Source of the DNA: Datnioides undecimradiatus | Taxonomy: Eukaryota > Chordata > Actinopteri > Lobotiformes > Datnioididae | Direction of reading: 5' to 3' | NCBI GenBank assembly: GCA_008933995.1 | Contig: WARS01000007.1 | Span: 3,412,230 to 3,476,229 of the forward strand | Length of the DNA: 64,000 nt | Part shown: positions 49,131-63,193 of the stretch, piece after piece | How the letters are laid out: each line of letters opens with the position of its first letter | Numbering within the stretch: position 1 is the first letter of the stretch | The notes under the pieces: model-generated | Seen by the model: the letters and a program-made list of their open reading frames with translations, nothing else | Told to the model about the DNA's origin: nothing | Databases searched by the model: none | Made by a program: the position numbers and the translations under genes

Positions 49131-52100
49131 ATACACACAAACAGACGCAGACACACACAGGCAACGTCAAGTGTGGGCATGCGCACTAACGCACGTGAAC
49201 CAAATGGCCCCGCATTTGTATCCCTGACAAGCTGTTCAGATAGAAGGGAGTCAGCTATTGGACGACCTCAAGCGTGATCTCATACAGAGACAGCAGCCTG
49301 CAAATACAGCACAATAAGAGTCCAAAAGAGCTTTGAACAAACACATGTACAATAGCTACATCTACTCACTGACTATAACAAATTATGGGTATCAGACTAA
49401 AAAAGAAGGCACATGTTCATAATCACACAGTATAGGGCATTATTACTGGAGTATCTTTTTAAGAAAGCGCTGCAAAAGGCTGTAAATGAATTTGTTCACT
49501 TAACCTGCGAGCAGGGTGAGAGGGAGACATGGACCTGTGCACCCCCAAGGAAGCTGGCAACACAAGTTCATCAGTCAGCTCTGCTGCGCATACCACGACG
49601 CAGCACAGTATTAGATTTGACCCGATAGCCCAGTGACCTACACGTGATAAGGGGGTGAACTCTCTGACTCCATAAATACATGCGGTGGCAAACTGTACTC
49701 TATTTTAGGAGAGCAATACACCAACATGGTGATGCAGGGTGTAAATAGCCTCTGTGGCAAACACCCAGATGCAATACATTTTGCACAGCTGCTGGAAAAT
49801 CTAAGGGCTATAAAAGACCCTTGTCACCAAAGCAGCTCGGGTGACCAGTGAGCTGTGGAGCCCAACCCACAGAGTCATTAAAAAATACTAAATTGTTGGT
49901 GTTTTGAAGAGTAAAAGAATAAAAGAATACGAGTTCGAGTGAAGGCAAAATGTCAGTTTTGAGGAAAGGAGCTCTGGAAAAAGGTAAAAGAATGCCCACA
50001 CACACTGGTTGTGATCCAGGCTTCAAAGCACTGAGGCCAGAGGCGAGATACTATTTAGGAGGCGGTGTAAGACGAGAAAGTCCTCTGACCGACTGGAAAT
50101 AACAGATTGGATATAAAAACACTTTGCTGAGCTCTGACAGAGACATGTGAGAAAAGATATATGAATCCACCAGGTGTCCCAGCAGTTATCTGATGAGCAG
50201 TCATGGACACACACCAAGTATTTCCAATAATATCCAAGAGCAATACAGAGTTACTACAAGGTCAAGATCAGGGAAAAACTACCCAAAAACAAAGTGTTAA
50301 AGAATCAGGACACAGGATTTCCACTAGCAGACTTTCAGGTGATGTGATTTATTTGGGTTTCAACATTCTGAATGCACAGTTCACATATTAAGGGAGATTA
50401 TTACCAGCGTGTTCATCAGTATCCTCCTGATACATCTGCAGCGTTGCATGCGACTTGTTTCTGTACTTGTGTGCATATGTGTTGTTAAATCTGTGGAGGG
50501 TTCTCTCTTCATGCGACCTTTGTGTTGTCAAAGGGAATGTTTTCAGTGTTGATCGTATCATGCACGCGCACAGTGACAGATATACAGTGCATTTGTCTGA
50601 ACATGCAGGCGATGCAGTAGGGCTGCTGTAAGATGGCAAAAATCATAATCCTGGGTGTTCAGACACACAGCGAGGCAGCCGTATGTTCTGGGTTTGGAAC
50701 AAAACATTCACAACAAGTAAGTTAAGTCAAAGTTAAAGTGGAACAATGAAGTCAGAAATGCCACTGCTGGCCAGCATGATTGGTTTGCAGTGGAATATGA
50801 CACAGCAGGAAGCAACAACAGACACATCGGATGTGGTGTGGTGGTAAGAAGCGGGCTATATTTGTCTCCCAGTTTGCTGGAAAGAGAAGTCTCATGATTT
50901 TCATACAAATAGTCATGTGTTGTTCAGTCAGCATGAACTGAAGCAATCAAATACCAAAAATAGGTGCACTCAATATATGGTAGCTGGACTGAAAAGAAAA
51001 AGATACAAAACTGAGGCTTAGCTAAAGAGAATGGGAAGACATATGTCTGCACACATTGAGTTTTACCCAAAGCCTTTACAGAGAATGCAAAATGAACGTG
51101 CAGAGTAGCTTGTGTAATTCAATAGAGTTCATAGTTCTCTTCTTGTCATGGTTTGTGGACATCAGGAAGGGTGGAACGTGCTGCAGTAACTAAGTGCCTT
51201 TGCAATGCACAAACTGCAGCAAAACAAACCCGGTCTTATACAGCACATACAGAACAACAGGAGCAGTGACATGTTGTACCTGGCCAGGTATCGCTTTGTG
51301 ATTTATTGACATCTGGACATTCTGCCATCCATCTCATCAAACCGGAAGTCAAGTGACACCGGATGGTTCTGATAGGACCAAATGCTGGTAATATCTCTCC
51401 ATTAAAATGTGTTAATTTAAGCTACAGAGAATGTCTTAGAGAGAAAAGGTGCAGTCTTTTAAATTCACCATACATGGAAAGTTTATCCTTAGGATGTATC
51501 CACCCAAGATTTACATAAGAACCCAGAGTCAGAGCATTGCAATGAAGTCTGGTCAACCACAGAAACCTGTCCAACTTAAGAGGGCAGTAAGAGAAGGAAG
51601 CTGGCAATTAGAAACTTAGAGTGTGGTTATGGAGATAGTAAACCACAAACAAAGTATGAGTTAGTGCAGCCTTTCAAAACTAAGGTCCGGGACTCAGGGC
51701 ATATATGTTTTCTTGGTACAGCGCTTTGTACTATCACTTAACACCATCACAGCCTGATCTCTTTATCCTCGCTCTGTTAGAGAGGCATTCAGGGCAAAGA
51801 AGAGGGCAGGAAGTCCCACTACCCTGAGTCTGTGTGACAAGTTTCACTCAAAAAGTCCTTAACAGCTCTCACTGAAGGTTTATTCTGATGTGAACCTCCA
51901 CTACGTCTACTACATCCCCCTTCTATCAACTCAAATGTCTATCAACAGAGATATGTCCTGTTATTATTTATGACCATGCTGTATATGACAGAGAAACCAG
52001 TTTTACAGCATCTGCACAACTTTGTGTGCTTTAAATGTTTCACACATCTTCTTGCCAGTTGTGCACTTTCCCCAGGGTTTATCACTTAGTTCCTGTGTCT

Positions 52101-52294
52101 GTGCTGAAGCACCACACTGGTCACACTTGACTGAAGACAGGAACAAAAGCGGGTAAAATCAGTTACTCATCTTCAGAAAAGAAAGTGAAAAAACATTTTG
52201 AAATGATTACGGTCCTCATCTCAGATGATACAGTGCCTGTCCCAATTCCCTGGAGCTGTACGGCCAACAGTCCGTAAACCAAATATCAGATTAT

Positions 52295-52400
52295 TCATTT
52301 CAAATGACAATAATTTAGGACAAGGAAGAGCAGAAAAATCTCACATTTGAGAAGTTGGAACCTTTTCTGTCAATTAACTCATCCGCTAGTTGCTGCTCAA
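52295..52400 (+). repeat. Fragment of the same A/T-rich element family
   Basis: 'agattattcatttcaaat' and 'tctcacatttgagaagttgg' followed by 'aaccttttctgtcaattaactc' match the body of the element seen at 6425 and 8153. It is short and diverged. Confidence 0.5.
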
Positions 52401-54645
52401 GACATATTGTAATTAAAATAGGGGTGACTGACAGTTTTAGTGGAAGTAACTTGTTTGTTGGTCACCTATCGTTTGATTCTTAATAACCCGTAAGAAACGG
52501 AAAAACATCTTTAGCCAAAATCTGCCCAGCAGACAGTTGACACTGAGGGTGACTGTTCCTAACAGGGTCTCATTACTAAGAGCTGCATGTGGGAGGAGAA
52601 CTGGAATGAACTTGGAACCCCTACCAGCAGTAATAGAAAAAATGAGAGGGGAGACGCTGATGTACTGCATGATCCCGCCTAATGGCCTCTGTTATTTTAA
52701 TAGGCTGAACAAAAAAATGAAGGGCCATCTCGGCAGAGCAGCATGACATCGATAGCATTAGACTACATTGTAATGGACAGGTTTAAGTGGAGCGGAATGC
52801 ACTGCTCCAGTTTCGGCCGCATACACAAATAGTGTCATCGCAGGGAGGCTGATGAAATAATCATGAGCTGGCAGGGATGGTGCAAAATCAGCACGGTGCC
52901 TCAGCTCCAAGTATTTAAGAGGTTTCTAAACCAAAAATTGCTATAATACAGGTGCATTCTGCCTGTTCTGTGGGAACAGGCTGTACGCTGTTCTGTGATG
53001 GGAAAAATGGTGCGGAGACAAGCAGCTAAAAGGGCCAGTTCGAGACCCACTCCTGAACTCAGACTTGAAAACTAATTTCATTAATTTTTCATGTCGAAAT
53101 TTCAGTAGCAAAAAACAAAAAAAACAAAAACAAAACAAACATCATAACAACCCCTGAAGTCCTCCGTAGTGCTGAAAATCAACCAACTATTCTGATTATC
53201 AGGTAAGCATTATTCTTACCAGTGCAAAACACATGAACTCTGAGTGACTTCAGTGAATATCTGCTTGTATTGAACACTGTGGGCTTAGCCTACATTGGCT
53301 TGCGCTGGACAGCGTGGGTTAAGCCCACACTGGTTTGCACCAGCGATAAATCACGGGTCACTAATCCTGAGATTATACACCAGAAAGACTACTGTTGCTT
53401 TGTGTGTCCCACCAGGAAGTGAAAAGGATCTCACTTCCTCTCTTGCTTTTGGCTCCGTTTCCTCCACTGCCTCCTACCCTCTCACCCCGTCGTCCGTCTG
53501 CCTCTTTTAACTTTCTGCCCGTCTTTATGATTCTTGTGCTGAGATAAGTGTGTTTACAGTGGGATCAGGGTGTGGGCAGTAGTGTTTATTCCATCTCTGT
53601 CTTTAGCCCAACACTCATTAAGACACACAAAGAGTCAGCTGATAACACTAAGTGTTTCCTGTTTGTCCAGGCCTGAGGCTAGCTGCAAGGACAAGGGCAG
53701 GAGAACAAGGTAAAGGTCTAAGGAAAAGAGAAAACAAGAAATGAACTGCTAGAGACTTGCTGGGAGACAAGGGAACTCTTATATTTTTTAAGATTTCTTC
53801 CTCCCTCCTTCCTTTCTCATGTCCTCCTCACTTTATATGTCTCATTTCTTTCCCTTAAAACTATTTATACAATCACAACCTCAAACATCCAGTCATATTA
53901 CAGTTTTAATACAGTGTGCAAGAAAAACAGATGCGCTTTGTGTGAGCGACTGGTGTTAACTTAATGGTTTTTGCAAACTGTTGCAGACTGTTTTATCTGC
54001 TTCACTGAACTGCCTCTGCTCTCTGAAAGAAAAGCAAACCAAGTTCGGGAAACAGTAATTCCTACATCACATCCTGCATGTCTGTAGGGTCGAGCTGCAA
54101 AGACGAAGTGGAGTTTAACAGAAAAACATTTACTTTAGAAAACCTTTGCTACATTTCCCCTAAATAGAAAAAATAACATTTTGTTGATCTTCTCATAAAA
54201 AGCTGTTTGTTCTGTTTTGATTCACATGGTTGTCCAGTTTGCTTATACTGTGTTATAAATTAAACTAAAATAAACTCGGTTTATGTCGACGCAGAAGCTG
54301 TAACTCCTCATACAAAGTAGTAAAAGCTTATAAAACTAATTTAAAGCTCTGTTGAGTTTGATATGATGAGGAGTGAGCCTAGGAGGCCTTCTGGGTACTT
54401 TCAGTAATACAGAGTTTTACCATGAGTTTTACATGACTGAGCTGCTCCTCAGTGGAACATAATGAGAGATCCATCTTTGGATGTTAACAGATTAATTACT
54501 TTTGTTCAGAAGTGTTTATTTTACAAACTGTAATGACTTGTAGGCAAGACCAGAGAATAACAGAAACCATCCCTGACCATGACTATAACATATCCACTGC
54601 ATATTACTTTTCCAGGTGTCGTGTGACGGATTGATGGTGAAGTGT

Positions 54646-55011
54646 TTAAAGCTGCAGTGTGGTGCCAGACTGTTACACATAAAGGAACGTTTGTTACATT
54701 CCTGCCAGCCAGTTCACACTGCGCCGATTAAGCCACAAAGAATCACCACAACAGGAATCTCTCTATATTTCATAATGTACAGACTTTTGAACTGCAGTGT
54801 CTGGTGAGACGTTTCCACCATGGAGCACTGATAGAGATGCGTCTTTCACCAAAGATTGGTTGGCCAGAAGTGAAGTGAGGAGTGTCTGTAGCTACAGTGT
54901 TGACTAGTATTTCAGCATCTATGGAGTTTATATTGTCATATGCACATCAACAATGTATAATTAAATCCACTGCCAGAAGGTGGAGACCGAAGTTCCACAC
55001 TGTAACTTTAA
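54646..55011. mobile_element. 366-bp MITE with TTAA-flanked terminal inverted repeats
   Basis: The left end TTAAAGCTGCAGTGTGG (54646-54662) and the right end CCACACTGTAACTTTAA (54995-55011) are inverted repeats matching at 15 of 17 positions. Both ends carry TTAA, the target used by piggyBac-type elements. There is no coding capacity. The terminal wording (ttaaag.tgcagtgtg) is one I recall from a common teleost repeat. The superfamily assignment is inferred from TTAA alone. Confidence 0.7.
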
Positions 55012-55911
55012 GGTAACTGACAGTGGTACTAGTCATTACTGTTCACACTCTGGGCATGAAATACACTAACATGGTTATCTGATTCATAACTGTCGGAGTT
55101 TTGCTCTGGACCAAACTGATGGCCAAAAACAGAGTGACCAAATAGGTCCTGCTGTGAGCTGGGCAGGAAATCAAAAACTGCTGGCATAAGGAGAGAACAG
55201 AGGGGGAAACAGACAGAAAGAAGCAAGTAGACCGACTTACAAGAAGGTTCAAGCATGGAATGAAAATAAAGCAGGCCAAGTCAGGTCAAGTGCAAAACGG
55301 ACACACAACTGAAACAGCACAAGATTATAAGCAATGGAAGCAGAGAGAAAGTTTTTTCCTCTTCAAAAGGTTCTCAGAGAGGTTAACATAGAGTGAAATG
55401 ATCACACTGTCCACACACACCAAAGCCGCACTAAAGTCTCTTGTGTAAATGACATTTATGTTGTCTAGTGATGAAAGATAAAGCTCCATACATGCAGAAA
55501 GAAAAGTAGGTTAGATGGGAATTAAGACACACAAACAAAACTGACTGAGAGGGGAACAACCTCTGTAGAGGTTACAGGAATACCCTCAACTCCAGAGGGG
55601 AGTAACATCTACACAGGTTACAAGAATATTCTTTGTTTGAGAGAGGCTGAGAGGCAGGACGCCAGCACAGACAGGAAGTACGGGAGAGGACTGAGGAGTG
55701 AACAATGTACAGAACAAAAATGGAAAAGAAACAGTGGAGGAGCGACGGACTGACACATCCACAATATCTCTGTCCTTTGATCAGTCGTGGTTGTTAGCTT
55801 CAAACCCCTTATCTGCAACAAAAGATGCTCGAATGTCCTCAAACAATACATCCTTTCTGTTGGGCCACAGCTGAAACCGCTTAATGCCCTCTGTGATACA
55901 AACACACATCA

Positions 55912-55962
55912 GCACACGCGCACGCGCACGCGCACGCACACACACACACACACACACACACC
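55912..55962 (+). repeat. (CGCA)n-(CA)n compound microsatellite
   Basis: Alternating purine-pyrimidine throughout, with several CGCACG units then about 12 CA units. Such tracts favour Z-DNA. Confidence 0.95.
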
Positions 55963-57589
55963 ACAATGGTTAGCTAGACTCTGAAATCAGACCCAGTCTA
56001 AGAGTTAGTAGACAGAACTGTTAAACAAAGACCAGATGGCTGCTCTTAAAATGAAGAGGCTGCCATGTATTTCACAACACTGCCCAGTCTGCAGCACGTT
56101 GACTGAAATTACATTTAGATCTTTAGAACTATTTTCTTATTTGGCAACTTTGTATAAGAGTAACTGCGATTTTAGTGGCACCACACTCTCTCATTAAATG
56201 TCTTTTAACACTTATTCATCAAATAAACTATCGATATTTTGTCTATTTGGCTCATGATGTTGGATATCAGAACCAGAGGTAACCTCGATTTATATTCCAT
56301 GCATTCTTCTTCAATGTATAAACCTGCCTCCTACAATTACCCACAATTCTGTTAAATTGCCAACAGTTGGGTCAGAGACTGATTTGTTAGCCTCAAGCAG
56401 AGATGAGGAGCGGGCGACGGAGGTCCAGCGAGCTAGCGAGAACAGTTGTTTTTCATTTTCAAACTTCAGTTACATAGTATTCAGTCCAAACTGATGCTCG
56501 AGTAACATGTCTTGTAGCAGTTAATGAGATTTCACCCAGCTCCCTCAGGGCCACAAAGGTCTACACAACTTTTTCCACACATGCAGTAGAAGTTCCCATG
56601 ACCCGTCGACAGACTTTGATGTGTACAATGGTTGGAGACAACAATGAGAGCCGAGCTGAACGGCTCCCCAATTAAGATCCAATTACAGCCAAAGAGGGAA
56701 AGATCGTATGACCATATATCATTATGCAAGTCTGTATTTCAGTTACTGAAAGCTTTCCTGCATTTGTATGTATCAATACAGAGTCAAACAGCATATTGAT
56801 GGGATATCCTTGGAATACTGGATGCAGTGTCGTGGCAATGTGGCTCTCAAACGGAAACACTGCCTCTGCCAAATAACTGTGCTCATGCGTCACACTTCGC
56901 TCACACATCACAGTATTTTAAAGAATAAGCACTTGAGGATTCTGTTTTTTAACTGAATTGCTGAAGATGTGATGTGATCTGTTACTGTTGACAGGACATC
57001 TACACCAAGACTTTAGAGAGAGGAAACCAAACAAACAAAAGCACCAGTCCACCTTTGGCCTAATTTCACTTCACGTCAGAATGAAAAATGTTAATATTAA
57101 ATATGTTAGATATTTGGCTCTGACCTCTGATATGTTACGGCTGTTCTAGTGCTCCTAAACAACTGGTGCAGTTAAAGGAATACTATGAAGCCACCATGAC
57201 TCTCTGAGCTGAAACCAATTGTGCCCGTGTGCTCTTTCACAGATGTTTAACATGTACATGCAAGTTAAAATATGATTTCAGAGATGCGCAGAGAAACAAG
57301 CCAACGACGCTCGCTAGTTAATACACAGGTCTTTTCACTGACATGTGCTTATTTTAAAGCCCAAGGATGGGTGCACAACTCCAGCGTAGGACATTTATGG
57401 GTGCATGAAGACCTCAAGTAAAAAATAGCCCTCGTGCAACACTTCCTCCAGACACAAATAGCCTTTCCTGCCCTATAAATAAACACTGCTGGACTTGGAA
57501 AGCAACCAGCCTCATTACACTCAAAGGCTGCTCATAAAGTCAAAGGAGAAGAGGAAAAATATATAACTCACTTCAGTCAGGATAGGGAG

Positions 57590-57612
57590 ACACACGCACG
57601 CACGCACGCACG

Positions 57613-57648
<36 letters not shown>
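57590..57648 (+). repeat. (CACG)n-(CG)n-(CA)n compound microsatellite
   Basis: About 59 bp of strict purine-pyrimidine alternation, including a CGCGCGCG core. It is the best Z-DNA candidate in the window. Confidence 0.95.
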
Positions 57649-59264
57649 GTCCAGTGTGCAAGCTGTCAAAGGGGAGTCAAATAAAGTTATACAATATATG
57701 TGACACAGCTCTTGGTTTTGGGCAACAAACCTGAGACAGGAAGCAAGATTTCATCTGGAAACTCTTCGTAGTCGTAAAACTGCCTGTCACGTTCATCCAT
57801 TAAATCATTAGAGCTAAAAAACATCTCACAAAGGTTTGCAAGCAAAAACTGCTGGAGATCGGCATTTTAAGCAGGGCAGTGCCAAAACCCTCTAATGTAG
57901 GAAAGCTCAAAGCACTTGCAGGTGAACTGAGTCTAACCCTTCCTCAATCCATCTCCTAGCATGAATATTGCTCAGCGCAGGCCAAACTAAACAACCCGTC
58001 TGGACCAAACTGGGGGCGCAGGAGCTTGACTGCCTTTGCTGGCGGAATAAGGTTTCTCCAGCTCACTGTGTTCCCCCTCATCCCTAAACCTTCCATCTTT
58101 CCCTGGTTCTTGTTTCTCATTACTTTTCATCCTTATCTGTCCATTCTCATTATTCTTTACAACCTTTCAACTAAAAACGCTTCATCCAATTTATCTGCTC
58201 TCTCTGGCCATTATTATCAGTGATTAGTGGAGTCTCAGAGCTTTGCTTCATCTGGTGTCCTGAACTATGTCGACAGACGTGTCGGTCTAGTGAGTTATGC
58301 TGCAGCAGAAGCACAGCCACAGCTTAGGAGAGAGCTTTACTCACTGATAAATATACCTTCAGTAATACATTCATAGAAACGCAAATCCACAAGCGTGCAC
58401 GTTAAAAACAGCAGACAAGTGCCTTGCATCATCACCGATGTCCTCACACCCACACCAGATAACAAACAAGCCCATGCACAAACACACGCCCACACAGAAA
58501 TGAGCATGCAAACACATGCATAGTCATAAAGATCACACCCCACATGCTTTTACCAGCCTCAGCTCTTCATGTCCTTGCTGATGAGCAGGTTTCCTGGCTG
58601 TTTTCTCTAGTTCATGTACACAGGCGATAAGGAATAAAGAGATCCCATGGGAACTTCCTGTTTTAATTGGATCATGTTTAAAGGCTCTAAGCCATTTTCC
58701 TGTGCCTTTCCTTGGATTAACCGGTTACAGACTGTTTTTACTGTTAACAATCTTTCTGAAGCAACTTGTAACCAAATTAATGGTGAGACTTTGGGATAAT
58801 GAACACACTAGTGTAATAAACTAGTCACTAATTCAGAGTGAGGCAGGCACCAGGTGCGTCACATGTCACAGAAGCTTCACAAGTACAAATGAATTAAAAC
58901 AGAAAACATTATCACCAAAGAAACACGCATGGCTTATTTGCCCACTGTAGTAATATAATTCAGTTATGATTTAAAGTCACAAGACATGGAAGCTATTAAA
59001 TAAACTGCATTCATTTTCTGTCCAAATATTCATGTAAAATAAATGAATAACACATAGTTACACATAACACATCAAGTTTTTCTTTTTAAAATCATAATTT
59101 TCGGGCATATTTGCAAGTCAGCATGAAGGTATTGAAAATAACTTTAGAATTCCAAGTCATTTATTGACAATCCCGAAGCAAAACCTCGTGGTTAAGTGTG
59201 CTCAGAGGTGAGCAGATTATCGTCTTACTGACGAAAGGGACATGTTTGCCGAGCAGATCCAGAG

Positions 59265-59412
59265 GATTTGTCAATTTTGCTTGAAAAATCAATATATTGA
59301 GAAATCATTTCAACTCTTTCTGATCATGCCAGCAAATAATTCTAATAATCCTCCATTAATCTGCTCAGAGTATTCTCAATGACCTGATTAATCGTTTGAC
59401 CTATGAAATGTG
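59265..59412 (+). repeat. Possible fragment of the same A/T-rich element family
   Basis: 'tttgcttgaaaaatcaatat' and 'gattaatcgtttgacctatg' followed by 'aaatgt' resemble internal pieces of the gattaatcgatt family. The intervening DNA does not, so it may be a scrambled or chance match. Confidence 0.35.
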
Positions 59413-61967
59413 CCAGCACTATTTTACAAAGTGCAGAGTGCCGTCTTCAGATGTTCCTTTTCTCCAGACTGACGGTCTGATTAAATTGAACTGATAACAG
59501 CTGTGGACCCATATCACCCTTCATTTTCCTTCTCTGCGCTGGCTACATGTGTATTTTTACATCAGTGCTGACACTTGCAATTTAGCCGCAGCTGGGTGTA
59601 GATAGAATTTAAATCCACTGTATAACTTGAGCTAAAACGCTCCAGTAAGTGCGAACAGGGTCACAGTTATCTGTTGGACTGCTGCGCTGTCTCCTGCTGA
59701 CAACTCACAACACACACAAAGACACACACCCTTCCTCCACCTCCTCTCCCAGATTAACGCTGGGCCGTCCCTGAGGTTTTACTGTCACTCCCAGTACTAA
59801 TACCCTTTCACTGCACCCAGCCAGAACAAACCATTCCATGCCAAACCAAGTCAGACTGGGCCAAATCAAACAGAGCTGAGTGGAGACACTTCAGGCTGTG
59901 CTTCAGCTTAAAAGAATTTTACTGTAGTATGTTACGACTTATATCTTCAGATGGACAAAGACGGAGGGGACACGTTACTGTTCAGGACTGTGTTTGATTC
60001 AAATCAGTTCTCATTTGCGTTATCTGATATAGATTCATAACTTCTAAGATTGATCCTATAATATATGCTTTATCCCATGAATGCATGTTGCTTTAACTGT
60101 GTTAAAGGGAGTCAGATTAATTTCAGAAGTGAGATTAATCACAAATGATTTTCATTTTACTGCATCAGTCTTTAAACCAAAGGTCGCAGCAAAAATGCTC
60201 AGGGCGCATAGGAGGCCAATTAGAAATGTGTATGCTCGAGTGAATGATAATCAATGGTGTGTTTTCAACCACGCAGGGGACAGAGCATTTAGAAATGTGT
60301 TCAGATGATCTGCATGTGATCCTCTTTGCAGTGCTGCTCAGGTCAATGCAACAGAAGCCTTTCGTAAGTCCCGATAAGAATTACTCCACTCCTCCCATGT
60401 TTGCATAGCTATATCAGGTGGTATACATTTTAATAGCTGCCAAAAAACACAGAAAACAGTACATGTTCAGTTTAGTCTCCTGTGTGATGAACTGAAGCCA
60501 TGAAACAGCTGTGAGGAGTGAGAGGAGACAGCATAATCCACGCATCAATTAAACACAGGGAGACTGGGTGATTAGGGGAGGGCGTATGTGTCTGCGCATA
60601 TGCTGTAGACGCTAGACTACGCACATGGGTGTAAAAGCGCACGTGCGTGTGTCTGACAGACAGAGAGAGAGAGACAGAGAAAGACAGAGAGAGTGTGTAT
60701 GTGAAAGCCTGAGTAATCCTGCTTAGTCTAGCAGCTGGGGGAGCAGGTTTAAGTAGTGTGACAGTATGAGGGGCAGGGTGAGGGTTTAATACTAGAACCA
60801 CTGTGAACAGCAGAATACACACATCACAATAGAGACTGTGCATTGTGTGTGCACAACAGCACGGCCAGTAAATAATGTGCTTCGGGGTGGTAGTAAGGGG
60901 CTGAGCATAAGGTAACAGTCTAAGTAAATTAACTCATTTAAGGCAGCTCTGCCCAAACAGCAGGAGCACAGTCGTTAATGTGGCCTCAGTGGGTCGACAC
61001 ACTGCGAGATTCAATTAAGATTTCTCAGACTAATTACACATGACACACATAATCACACAGCTGCTTTTTCTACGGTCTCAAAAAACTATTCAACTGAAAT
61101 GTTTAGAGTCGTGTATAATGCTTTTCTACATTCTTGCATTATTTGCTGCACTTGAAGCATTAAAAAACTCTGTACTTTATTAACTAACTGTACTATCCGA
61201 TTTAGAATGTGCTTTTCAGTTACAGCTGAAAATTTGACATCTTTTATATTTCTCTATGTGTAAAAGATCATCGTGATACCAAAACTCAGCTATGGTATTT
61301 GCATTGGTAAGAAAATATTACAAATACCCAGCATTCATTATATGATAAATCTTGGTTTCACATAAATACAGACTGTGCTCTTTGGCCGATATAATATAAC
61401 TTGTATTGAACTCAGCCTTAAACTAATTGAAGAGTACATCAGAATAACTCCCGGGGAAGAGCTGGGAATTAATCAGTCAATTGAACTGAATGGTACAATG
61501 TGATTTGCATTCTCACATCAGCTTACTTCAGGTTGAGTGCACACCTCTGTTTCTTACGCATCAAAACAAAGTGAAATGGACTGAAAGGCCTCCATTGAAT
61601 TCACAGTAAGTCTAGATTCAACACATCAAAGGGAACCATTCTCACTGACATTATCAGCGCAGGTCACAGCAAAACCATTTCTGAATGCCTGAGAGTCTCT
61701 CTGTGGCTGATAGCCAACCCCATTCCCAGAAACCAGATTACACCGTCTGCTCGTCTTAAACACTGCTCCAAGACACACACACACACAGAACCTCCCTCAT
61801 TATACTGAGTGTTTGGCCAAATATGCTCAGCCGAAATGATCCACAAGCAAATCCCAAAATGTCAATGATGTATTCCAAAGACACATGGAGGCAGACAGAG
61901 ACGAGCACAGCTCTCAAACACAGACACAAAGTCTGACAGATAGACATGCAAACATTTCAGAACACCC

Positions 61968-61968
<1 letters not shown>

Positions 61969-62000
<32 letters not shown>
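61969..62000 (+). repeat. (CA)n microsatellite
   Basis: 16 CA units. Confidence 0.95.
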
Positions 62001-62004
<4 letters not shown>

Positions 62005-63179
62005 TCAAACACTTAGAAAAATTCCTTCGATTCACTTTGACCTTGCATAACTACAGACCTGCATTCAAAACTGGAAAAAGCAATACTAGTGTACACTCCC
62101 TTGTAGATATTTTGGTGGCATCATATAAAGTTGAAAAAGTCAGAACACAACATGGGCATGACCCCTGACCCCAGAGCGGGAACTACTGTTACCACTGCTG
62201 CATAATCTGTGTAAAAATGACACACTAAGCTGTGTTCTCAGTTAATCTTTTGTGCAGCAATAAAGCTGTTTAATATTAAGGTTGGAAATGCATGAGCTGC
62301 TTAGGCGTAGGCAGCGTTTTCACGCTGCTTAGCCCTGCAGTGCATTCACAGAGCAGCAGCATTTGAGAAAGCTGATCTACTTAACCTGGTGACACACTCT
62401 GCTCAGTCTGCCTGGTTGTACGGTTTCTAGCTATTTTGCTTGGTATTTCTACAGACAACAGATTTTTATTTCTTTGATTAAATGCGTATTGCAACAAAGT
62501 TTGCACTCTGTACCACAATGGCTAGTGAGTGCATGTGCAGTGTGCATTTTTCTGTCTGTAGGAGTGTGTGTGTGGACCATACTGATCATATTCACACACG
62601 CAACCTGGCTTTCACATCTTTCTTATCAGTTCTACAGCCGATAGTGCATCAGGGTAGCTAAGGGCAGGGTGATGAATTAGCCTACTAACCTTAAATATCC
62701 CCTAAGATTAAGCGTCTTGCAATAGATAAAATATTTTCAAACACTTTTCATTCTAAGGGAACTGATGCAAAGTCAGGCATTAGGCCCAAATACAAGGCAT
62801 AAAAAAGCAACATATGGCAGTACCCCTTAAAATGATCATAAAGATCAATGTAGAAATGCAGGGAACAGGATTTAAGACCGTCAGACAAAGAAAACACCCT
62901 TCAAACACATAATGAGGGATGTTAAGACCCTTACATGATGCAAAGAGCAAAGTAAAGTGCATGTGCTTGTGTGTTTATCAGAGACCGAGTCTTTCATTAG
63001 CTAATGGTAGGACGGACAATCTGGTGTTTACATATCTGGCGGCGCATACCCTTTAGCTCCATCTACGTAATGACCATCCATACTGTATGCTGAGGTTAAT
63101 ATCAAACTCCAAGATGTAATTTCTGGTTAAACATCAGCATGGATGGAACGTTCCCACGGCTGGTACATAGTTGAGTATG

Positions 63180-63193
63180 CTTTTTTTTTTTTT
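63180..63193 (+). repeat. T-rich homopolymer
   Basis: About 13-14 consecutive T. Confidence 0.85.

Noticed and set aside
58545..58575. Minus-strand ATGAAGAGC, like the start of the MKSL leader of RAI14, followed by a GGTAAAAG donor-like site
   Set aside because: The next codon is TGA, so the frame closes at once; it would need a base change to encode the leader.
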